Shown: piece by piece, positions 1-8,216 of the stretch
Layout: each line of letters begins with the position of its first letter
Numbering within the stretch: the first letter of the stretch is position 1
Source: Ustilago trichophora
Lineage: Eukaryota; Basidiomycota; Ustilaginomycetes; Ustilaginales; Ustilaginaceae
DNA length: 64,000 nucleotides
NCBI GenBank assembly: GCA_900323505.1
Contig: OOIN01000008.1
Location: forward strand, 372,001 to 436,000
Reading direction: 5' to 3'
Notes under the pieces: model-generated
The model's database searches: none
Told to the model about the DNA's origin: nothing
The model's input: only the letters and a program-made list of their open reading frames with translations
Position numbers and translations under genes: made by a program

Positions 1-4
1 ACAG

Positions 5-1159
5 ATGGCGTCCGCTGATTCCCCGTCTCGATTCGTAGATCCCAGTGGAGACTTTGCTGAGGAGGCATCGTACGAAACTGCGTCCTTCCCGGGTAGACGT
101 ACGGCTCAGACAAAACTCGAGAGGCAGATGGAGGAATGGGCCGCCCGTCAGTTGCATCAGCAAGAAGAGCAGAAGGCGGCCGAGGAAGCAAAGAGAAGAA
201 AGGCATACGAGGCGCCAGATTTCAGCCCTGGTCCGATCGGAAAGAAGAGGAACAGGGATGAGGGCCCACCGGTTTTGTCAGAAGCTCATGTGTGGGGTGT
301 ACGCGAGGATTGGGGAAAGAAGGCTGGAGCTTGGGGCAAAGGTTCTGCTGTCTTTTCTCAAGACCCGGGCAATGATGCAGCCGCTTCTCCTTCGAGTGCT
401 CACCCTCGTCGACCCACGGCCAGTAAGCCTGGCAGTAGCGGCAGTGGAGGCAAGCGATCCTTCTCCACAACCTCCCGAGCCTTTGCCCGAGTTGCAGCCC
501 TGGACCACTACTCAACCCTCCAAGTTCCCCGAGGAGCAACTCAAGCCCAGATCAAGTCACAGTTCTACAAGCTATCCAAAGAGCTGCATCCGGACGTCAA
601 CCCGAGCGAAGACGCCAAAAAACGCTTTCAAGAAGTATCCGAAGCATATGCCACCTTGGGCACCCCTGCCAATCGCAAATCGTATGACCGGCAATCATCG
701 GCTTCGTCCTCCTCTGGAAACTATTCTGGATATGGCGATAACGTTGGACCAGGAGGTTATCACTACAACGCGGAGGATAACGTCAATCGTCGCGCTCGTG
801 CTACCTATGCCTGGGACTATCAACGTCGACGACGGGCTGCCGATTCGCAATCCGCACAACAGGGTCCTGGGTTTGGCAGGCAGACGCACAGCTCAATTTT
901 CAACGACACATCTTCAAACGATGCATTTGAAACCCTAGCGGCGCAACAGAGAGCCAGGGAGGCGAGAAATAGAGCCAGACAGATGGGATCTGACGCAGCA
1001 ACAATGGAGGAGAAGGCGTATCAGGCCGACGTTGCTAACCCTCTGATCAGATTTGGACAGGTCATGGTGCTGATGTACGTCGTTTACAAGGCGGGGACAT
1101 TCTTTGTCGGTGCTCAAAGCAACAACAGTAATAGTGGGAGGGCGAACAGGAGGAGTTGA
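5..1159 (+). CDS. J-domain (DnaJ/Hsp40) protein, probably mitochondrial, C-terminal membrane segment
   Basis: The 384-residue frame carries a J domain at about residues 167-229 with the HPD tripeptide at 195-197. J proteins stimulate Hsp70 ATPase activity through HPD. A hydrophobic stretch near residues 349-370 suggests a C-terminal membrane anchor. Immediately before the J domain is RSFSTTSR (151-158), which looks like a mitochondrial presequence end, yet about 150 charged, low-complexity residues precede it. The ATG lies only 4 bases from the window edge, so the gene may begin further upstream or have an unseen 5' exon. The J-domain call is strong. Mitochondrial location and the start are inferred. 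No zinc-finger or DnaJ C-terminal domain is visible, so this is a type III-like J protein. Confidence 0.85.
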   Translation: MASADSPSRFVDPSGDFAEEASYETASFPGRRTAQTKLERQMEEWAARQLHQQEEQKAAEEAKRRKAYEAPDFSPGPIGKKRNRDEGPPVLSEAHVWGVREDWGKKAGAWGKGSAVFSQDPGNDAAASPSSAHPRRPTASKPGSSGSGGKRSFSTTSRAFARVAALDHYSTLQVPRGATQAQIKSQFYKLSKELHPDVNPSEDAKKRFQEVSEAYATLGTPANRKSYDRQSSASSSSGNYSGYGDNVGPGGYHYNAEDNVNRRARATYAWDYQRRRRAADSQSAQQGPGFGRQTHSSIFNDTSSNDAFETLAAQQRAREARNRARQMGSDAATMEEKAYQADVANPLIRFGQVMVLMYVVYKAGTFFVGAQSNNSNSGRANRRS

Positions 1160-1517
1160 GGAGATAGACCAACGAAGGGATCACATGTCATGTTTACTGC
1201 TCAATGATAGACACGGTCCATCACATTGGGTTTAGAGGTTGATCGAGCTTGTGATCAGTCGTTCTGTTTGCAAAGCTGCTTAAACTCAGTCATGAGTGCC
1301 TTGTGAGATGTTGGGCAGCAGAGAGAGGTGGTGCTTTACAATGCTGTGCTTGTTCCGCTGCAGCTGCACTCAACGCATCGCACGCCCTCTCCGATTCACG
1401 CATCGAGAAGCTTAACTTCGCTTCTAAGCTTGGAATTCAAACAAGGAATGCGGCATCCTTTCGATTCTTTGCGCTATCTACATGTTGCTGGCATGGCAGG
1501 CGGTGTGAAGCCCGACC

Positions 1518-2387
1518 CTAGTTGAGCTTCTTTGCACCCATCCCCGTCCCAGCGTGTTCAGAGCTGGCATGACCTTCAGCACCGTCCTTCCTCTCATCGT
1601 CACCAGGTGGCATGATCAGCAGAATCACCACTGGAATCAGATACATCCAGTACTTTTGCAAAAAGCTTTTCTCCGGTGGAGGTGTTTGGACCGTTCCATC
1701 TTCGTTTGTTGGCAAAGCCTGTTTCAAGGTCACTTTTGCCAATGCAGTTGCGCGTTTGACGTTGAGCTTTGTGTGGAGCTTGAGCTCTGTCGATAATGTG
1801 GAAGGAGGAGGAGGTTTTTGACCGCGATTGCTGCGACGAGCTAGCTCTCGCTGACGTTGCTTCTTCGCCTCGGCGCGAACGAGCGAGATCTTGTGGGTGG
1901 AAGGTACCGGGCAGGAGGAAGAGTCGAGCGTGATGTCCAAGATGCGATAGCTGAGGCCGGTGATCAGAGTTTCGTCGCTGGTGGAAGAGGTGCGAGTGGT
2001 GAGGGATAGCTCATCGTCGAGAGTGGGCAGTTCTGGGTGGGATTGACGAAGATGGCAGAGCCGAACACTGGTTTGCAGCTGAACCTCTTCTCCGGTTAGA
2101 GAAGAAGTAGGAGAGACGGCAAGCTGATACCAAAGGCCCGAAGCGTCCTCAGCCTGCGCCTTGGACTGAAGCACGGCAACTTGAGCGCTGTTCAGCGTAG
2201 AAGTCACCACATGATTCGATGTGGTGTTGCCGCCACTGGTAAGGGGGAGGTCGAACGTCCCTCGTACCTCCCAAGCTGGAGTGCTTTCGAAGGTGGCGAC
2301 TCGGTGGAGAAGGTTGTACGTTTGCGCCGTGGCCAAATCTGGCAGTGCCAGTGCGGCTGCGAAAAGGAGAGAGAGCGTCGTCCTCAT
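1518..2387 (-). CDS. EMC10: ER membrane protein complex subunit 10 (EMC10)
   Basis: This 289-residue protein has a cleavable-looking signal peptide (about 1-21, ending ATAQ), a beta-rich luminal region and one C-terminal transmembrane segment (FLQKYWMYLIPVVILLIMPP) followed by a short polar tail. The KYWMYLIPVV segment matches the C-terminal anchor typical of EMC10, and size and topology agree. EMC inserts tail-anchored and multipass proteins into the ER membrane, and EMC10 is its luminal cap subunit. A basic, low-complexity insertion (KKQRQRELARRSNRGQKPPPP region) interrupts the luminal domain. The gene is intronless. Its promoter lies in CpG-rich DNA that ends abruptly about 160 bp upstream, where the accessory island begins. 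Confidence 0.82.
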   Translation of the reverse strand: MRTTLSLLFAAALALPDLATAQTYNLLHRVATFESTPAWEVRGTFDLPLTSGGNTTSNHVVTSTLNSAQVAVLQSKAQAEDASGLWYQLAVSPTSSLTGEEVQLQTSVRLCHLRQSHPELPTLDDELSLTTRTSSTSDETLITGLSYRILDITLDSSSCPVPSTHKISLVRAEAKKQRQRELARRSNRGQKPPPPSTLSTELKLHTKLNVKRATALAKVTLKQALPTNEDGTVQTPPPEKSFLQKYWMYLIPVVILLIMPPGDDERKDGAEGHASSEHAGTGMGAKKLN

Positions 2388-2599
2388 CCTGTCAAGTCGA
2401 AGATCGTCGGGGCGTGACCGTGAGATGTAAGGGTGGTGGTCGCAGGTGGAAGCCTACAACAACGGCGATTTGGAAGGTGGAAGGTGTGAAGAAGTAGCAC
2501 ACGCGCGCGGGACGTGCGCTGAATCGACCTTCGTTGAATTTCGGTCGTTAATGCCATTTCAATTGGTCTAACATCTCATATTCCTTTTTCACATGACTA

Positions 2600-4205
2600 T
2601 GAAACAACTTGGACCATAATGTGATGGTGCTGCGTGATGAGCAGTCTTGTAGTGTGATGAAGCAAAGTCATAATGTGAAGCCTGCAATAATGACAGCATG
2701 ATGCCAGCCAAATGACAGTGTGAGACCATGCAATAATGCTACTATGCACATTGTTACTATGCTCATCATTACTATGCTCATTGTGATCACAGGCAGCCTG
2801 AAAGCAACAATACAATGAATTACTAGGCAAAGATTGAGTTAAAAGACACCTGGAGACCATCAGAGAGACTGTGACAAGCAAGGGCAGCACTTGCATTGTG
2901 CTCAGGACCAAGAGGATGACTGTGCTCTGCAACAATCATCCAGCAAGCAGTCTCACAAAGCCAAGCAGCGCAGACATTGGCAGTGATGATGCCAAGCATG
3001 CTGTTGATGACATTGGTCAAGCCATTATAGCCAGGCAGATCCTTGCAACTCACAACCAGCTTTATCTTACTGAAGACCCATTTGGAGATGTTGAACCAGG
3101 GTGAATAGGGAGGAAGGAAGCAAAGTCAATAACCAGCCTGCTCAACAGCCTCTCAGACCTCTCCTGTGTGGTGGAAGCGTGCATTGTCCATGATGAGAGT
3201 GTGATGTTGGCCTGCAATGTCCAGGAACAAGCAATTGTTAAGAAAAGCAACAAATGAAATTGAGTTCTAACCACCTGTGACCATGTTGGTGGCATAGAGA
3301 CCATCCTTGCCAACAGCAACAAGGAGCAATATGTTGGGTTTGCAATCTGCAGGTCAGCCTGTCTGTTGAGCCTGCTGACCAGTAGGAGTGCAACCAACTG
3401 ATTGCAATGAGTGCAAGTTGAAATGAGCTTTGTCAAAGAAGATGGCATTATTGAACAAGCCCATCTCAACCTGGAATTGGCGCACCCAGGCCTGTAGAGC
3501 TTGGATTGTTTTGGCACTGTTGTAGCGCTTGTGCTCATTGTTGTAGCACTTGTGCTCAATGTGAAGCTGTTTGAGCGTCAGGTGACAGCAATTGGCAAGG
3601 AGACAAGAGAGGTGTGTTGCTGAGATGGCTGGACCACCAGTGGAGATGAGGCCGTCTTGGATTTCATTGAATGTGGCTGACTGATGCTCTCCAACAAATG
3701 TAACCATTGTGTTGATGTGCTCTGGCTTTATCTTACTGCCTTGGAAGGCACCACCTTTCTTGTGCTGACTCTTGGTTTCACTGTTGATGTTGAACTTGTT
3801 GATGATTGTGCTGACTGTGGTCCATGCATATTTGAATCTTTTTGCCACCTTGGCCTTGGAGTGGCCTCAAAACACCACCATGTCAACAATCTTCTCTCAG
3901 ATCAAGTCAGGCACCTGGCTATGGCGCTGCACTGGCATGTTGTAGCTGGCTGTGATGGTGGAGAGTGGAAAAAGGTCATGATGGTGGGAGGAAGCAAGGA
4001 AGCAGCGGCAGAGAGATGAGATGACTGAAGTGGGCTGAGTCAGCGCAACACGCACATGTACTGTGCATAGTCTCACACTACACGCTCTTGATCACGCTGT
4101 CATCCTGGCTTGTCTCATGTTATGACATTACACTGTCATGCTACCAGCCTGCTCTTCACACAATGACAGGCCTTCACGTTATCAAGGCCCTCACATAATG
4201 GTTGT
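2600..4205 (-). mobile_element. Tc1/mariner-IS630-like DNA transposon relic with degenerate inverted ends
   Basis: The transposase relic at 2,823-3,938 is flanked by related inverted sequences. On the left, ATGACAGCATGAT (about 2,690-2,702) is followed by AGTGTGAGACCATGC (about 2,717-2,731). On the right, the reverse complement at about 4,050-4,110 reads ATGACAGCGTGAT then AGTGTGAGACTATGC. Further out, both sides carry repeated CATAATGTGA-type words. This suggests long, degenerate terminal inverted repeats with smaller subrepeats, and a total length near 1.6 kb, which fits the family. Exact termini and a TA target duplication could not be fixed by eye. Confidence 0.6.
2823..3938 (-). pseudogene. 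Tc1/mariner-IS630-type transposase, inactivated by in-frame stops only
   Basis: Read from the ATG at 3,938 (MPVQRHSQVPDLI) to the stop at 2,823, one frame of exactly 372 codons is kept with no frameshift. It has an N-terminal helix-turn-helix region (GHSKAKVAKRFKYAWTTVS), then IFFDKAHFNLHS, then HTLIMDNARFHH, then FLPPYSPWFNISKWVFSKIK. These match the DDE-superfamily blocks (first D; second D in MDN; YSP...F). Six in-frame stops break it: TGA after DLI, VVF, QQTG, GEV and AGY, and TAG after VTGG. The residue after the first catalytic D is K (normally E), and the third acidic position also reads K. TGA for CGA and Lys for Glu fit C-to-T/G-to-A change. The copy is clearly dead. Confidence 0.88.
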
Positions 4206-5600
4206 GAACCATCACGTAATCTTCTGGGAAAAGGAAGAAAAGTTGTCACATTGTAAAAGCTATTGCTGTGTAAAGCTAGTACACCGCCTGTTACACTGCC
4301 TGTGAAAGATAACTTGTGCACCACTAACATTGTATTGTTGTACACTGTCTGCATTAGAAAACCAGAGCTTGTGTCTCAGTGCTGTGTCAGTAAAGGAGAG
4401 GTAATGCACTAGCAGTGAAACAGTGACACACCAGATCTGTGATATTGAGTCATGTGTGATACAGAGCCGGTGTAAGACTCACACACCAGCATTACAGCAA
4501 GCTGACTAAGCACAACTGTACAATTATACAGCTCAGCTCATCAGGCTCACTAGGTGCATCCTCACAGGCATCAGGCTTCACAAGCAGGCATAGCACACTC
4601 AAATGAGTTACATTGATTGTTACAATTGTTGTAAGGAGCACAAACGAGGGCAGAGAGAGGAGGTAGGGGTGTGGCGGGCAAGGTTGATGCGCTACTGTGG
4701 CGTAAAGAAAGGCTTGAGGTCTGTAGGCACGGCAGAGATGAGAAAGAGGAGGGTAATGGAAGGTTAGCAAAGGTTGAGTAGGTCAATGTTGAGGTACAGA
4801 GTGTGCTAACACTTACCATGCATCATTGAGCTCATGGAGAGCTCATGGAGAGCTCAAGGTCAAGCTAGTGGCAAGGTTGAGGAGCAGGTGCATTGCGCTC
4901 AACAAATGCTATCTTGCAGCAATTGGAGCAGAAGAAGAGCAGCTTACCACAAAGCAAAGCTAAGATAGGCTTGATGATGCAGCCATTGCAATGGCAGCAG
5001 CATGAGGTAGCAGTGGTGATGGGCCAGTGTTGAGGCATGGCGGCAATGTTGTGGTTGAGGTTGTGGTAAAGGTGGAGGTGAGGTTAAGGCTGGATTGGAG
5101 GTCAAGTTGGAGGTTGGGTTGAAGGCTAGGCTGGAGGTTGAATTAAGGTTTTACAGGACACAGAGTCCCAGTTTGAGAAAGACATGTATCCTGTTCTTGA
5201 ACTCAAATTGAGTTTGAGAAATCAATATGGCGGATTCTTGAACTTGGGTGCAAGACTGAGGAAGCACAACTCGACTGGTATTGAGCCAGGTTACTTGGTG
5301 AAACTAAGGGGCAAGGTGCTTGACGCCATCTGTGATGGTGAGCAAGCCCTAACTGGCTCAATAGGAGTTAGGAGAGCCACAGGTGCAAGTCACACATAGG
5401 TTGGAGGCCCAAGCTTGGTACACATGCAGGTTGAGTGCACTCAGCTTGGGTCGAGCAATTATATATACTTAATTTTCACTTGCAGTGTGATGAGCAGAGC
5501 TCATCCACTCTACTCTTTATATTGTCTTTATCAAGAATACCTCTCTGTCTTGCTTTGTAAGCATACTCAGTTGTACCAATTGCAATAGCAGGGCTTTGCA
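4206..5600. repeat. Non-coding repeat-rich stretch with degenerate GGTTGAGTT-like tandem repeats
   Basis: No gene is visible. GAGCTCATGGA is repeated about 2.5 times near 4,829-4,857. From about 5,040 to 5,150 the sequence is a string of degenerate 10-15 base units built on GGTTGAGGT, GGTTAAGG and GGTTGAATT. The stretch from about 5,450 to 5,600 has a TATATATA-like run, a CT-rich leader and TTGTACCAATTGCAAT, somewhat like a retrotransposon LTR promoter, but no second copy was found to prove an LTR. Confidence 0.5.
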
Positions 5601-6390
5601 ATCATTCACAGTCTGTGCTTGTCCTCAACATAAGGAGAGCCTGTTCTCTGAACTCGTCAGCACCTACACTGACGCTGTGACACCTACATTGCAGCCAGAA
5701 CCTCAACCAGGGCCTGGAACCTCAACCAGTCCATATACAGCATTGCCAAACCACAGCCGGAGCCATAGGAGAGCATAAAGAACACTTGTGCTTGATCCTA
5801 GGGCTCACTCATCTCATAATCTTCCAGTTACAAGTCCTACGGCAAAGTCTATTGTGCTGTATTGCCTCTGAACAGAGTATTCACAGGAGTCAGATGATCT
5901 CAAAGATCTAAGCAAGGCCTTTCTCAAAGTTGTGGCAACATCAAGAAAGAGTAAGCCTGGTTTCTTAGACTCAGAATTCCCCAAAGCCCCACCAAAACCC
6001 AACAGTCAAGGTTTGCACTTAAGTCTCATATCGAGAATCTCACTAGGTAGGTTTTGGATATCATTTCCATTTTGAGAAACCTCAGTGCCAGATATTTGAG
6101 CTCAGGCACACAACCCCTGACATAAGGTTGAGTTAAAGTTGAGTTCCAGAGGTCAAGTTAAGGTTGAGTTAAGGTCCAGTTAGCATTGAGTTAAGGTCAA
6201 GTTGGAGAGTGCAGCAGATGGAGGGCATAAGAGCTTGATCAACTGAAAAAGAGATTGTGCACTGCTCATAGCACTGTGCCTGCAATTGCCACTGAGACTA
6301 GATGCCTGTGACAAAAGAAAAGGAAGCATATGGCTTGACAGGCCATCCCCTATCTGCAAAATGGATTGCCAGAGGTAAAACTGGTGGCAG
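5601..6390. repeat. Non-coding CpG-poor stretch with AAGGTTGAGTT repeats at 6,120-6,210
   Basis: Only short frames without family resemblance occur here. From about 6,120 to 6,210 units such as AAGGTTGAGTTAAAG, GTCAAGTTAAGG and TTGAGTTAAGGTC recur, clearly related to those at 5,040-5,150. I see nothing else of note. Confidence 0.45.
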
Positions 6391-7150
6391 CTATTTGCCT
6401 AGGTCAAAGTTCCTTTGGCGGGTTTGATCATTGAGGGCGTCCAAAGGGATCCTGAACTTGGTTGACAGGAGTTTCCCTCCCCCAAAACAGACTTCTCCGG
6501 TGCTGGCAATGCTGTTGTGGTTGTCAGATTCCTCCTGATTCCTGAACATGCCGTCCTCCACATCCTTGCCGTTGATGAAGTCCAGAGCTTGTTGGTTGGA
6601 GCTCAAGATGGACAGGTTGATGCTTTCAGCTGCATTGTTGGACCCTTTGCGCGCACCAGTGCTGCTCCTTGTGATGTGACTGGAGGATGGCACACCCATA
6701 TGGGTGCAAAGTCCACGTCCAGGTCCTTTGGGGACCTCTTCACCATTGCTGGTGGAATCCATGTCCGGCAAAGAAGGAGGGGGAGAGGAGACAGGAGGTT
6801 TCAACAGGCTCTCAGGGGCCTCGATGGCTGGCGCACATTTGCGCTTCTTAGGCTTGGCCTTGGCCTTGCCCTTTCCTTTGGCCTTGTCCTTTCCTTTGCC
6901 CTTGAGCTGGGCACAACCTTTGCCCTTCGCCTTGGCAGCAGGTGCAGCCGTAGCCTTGTCCTGGGTGTAGACCAGTTGGTCCACCTAAGACAAGCTGGTC
7001 AGCTATCTCTTCCATCTTACTCACAAACCCGTCGATCATGAGCTTGTCCTGCATGAGGCTGTTGAACTCGGCAAAAGCAATGTCTGGCCTTGTGCTGGTA
7101 TTGGTATCCCAGCCTTGTGCATCAAGTGGGCATGGACATGACATTGGCAT
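6391..7150 (-). pseudogene. Broken unidentified repeat-associated protein with Lys/Gly-rich linker
   Basis: Two overlapping frames on the minus strand look like pieces of one decayed gene. Frame A (ATG at 7,150) reads ...WDTNTSTRPDIAFAEFNSL and MEEIADQLVLGGPTG, a helical segment somewhat like the gag of a copia-type element. After about 6,985 a different frame, lacking an ATG, continues with a KGKGK-, KAKAK- and KPKKRK-rich linker, then proline-rich and Ser/Asn-rich sequence ending at 6,391. The switch implies a frameshift near 6,980. I do not recognise the family. A gag-like or nucleic-acid-binding role is only a guess from the basic linker. It lies inside the repeat island. Confidence 0.4.
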
Positions 7151-7316
7151 TCATTGATAACCTATTGCCGGTGTTGGTAGACCAGTTACCTTGCTGGTCA
7201 ATGTTAGTCCACCACTTTCTGCAAGGTGAACATTAGTTTGATGTCAAGGATGTTGGAGATTCCAACAAGACAGCCATTGGCATATACCTTGCCTTGCAGT
7301 ACTTCTGGTTCTGCAC

Positions 7317-8216
7317 TTGCTGCTGCCTGTGCAACTACAGAGACAGCATCTAGGTGAGTTGATTGCTTTTGTGCTTTGTTTTGCGCTCAACAGCACAACA
7401 ATAGGGTTCTTTGAGAGGCTCTGCATCAGCTTAAACCATCTGAGAGCTTACGCAGGACACATTCACATTATCACAGTTGCACTGTTCATCAATCCCACTG
7501 AGCGCAAGAGACAACCAAATGGTGTGCCATTTGGGTATACTGACAATACATGGAACAAAGCATGGTCGCAAGAACACAAACTTGGTACCATAACATTTCA
7601 AGCCATCCGCAACAAAGACGGAGGATCTACTTGGTTGCCAACCGACATGGGAAAGATCGCCGCGCTCCTGGACGCCAAAAGTCTTTCTCGTCGCCTCACC
7701 ATTTGTGAACTCATCAATCTTGGACAGCCGGAAGCCCATGAAGCGACACCTAGTGGCAAACCATTCATCGGCAATTATGAGAACCGCTCATTTGGAGGAA
7801 GTATCACCGCAGTTGGCGCTTGGATCTTTCCAAACATTATCCTGGATCCAAACGTCAACTTGTCCGTTTACGCAACCTTGGTATCTGACATTGCACATAA
7901 GGCTGGCCTCGACTTTTGCTATAACTACAATCAGCACAGCCGCATTGAAGAGCTCATTGTTGACGGACCTCTTCATGATCCCAAGGAGTCAAAAGGCGAG
8001 AAGAAGAAGCGCAAGGCAGCGCAGCAGCAGGAAGGATTGCTGCCGGTTCAGCAGCAGCAGCAGCAGCTGGAGCAGCAACAATTGGCAAAGAAGCTTCCGT
8101 CTTGTAATGTCATTGCACTCGATCTCCACGCAAAGCGAATGCTCAGGAAATGGCTCCAGTACAAGTTGCTGAAAGCATTGCGTTCTGGACTCATTAAGTG
8201 CTCTCTACGCCATTGA
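7317..8216 (+). pseudogene. Orphan open frame with polyglutamine tract in a CpG-normal patch
   Basis: An open frame of about 299 codons runs here, but its first triplet is TTG and the first ATG is near residue 112, so it is a fragment or an exon rather than a complete gene. The well-formed part begins near 7,500 (PTERKRQPNGVPFGYTDNTW), continues through KPFIGNYENRSFGGSITAVG and a Lys-rich segment (GEKKKRKAAQQQE), then Q-rich runs and a basic tail. I do not recognise the family. CpG frequency rises to normal between about 7,560 and 8,220, unlike its surroundings, so this piece is younger, protected or transferred. Function unknown. Confidence 0.4.

Noticed and set aside
5400..5600. LTR of a copia-type retrotransposon
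   Set aside because: TATA-like and leader-like sequence is present, but there is no second copy, clear TG...CA ends, or adjacent pol domain.
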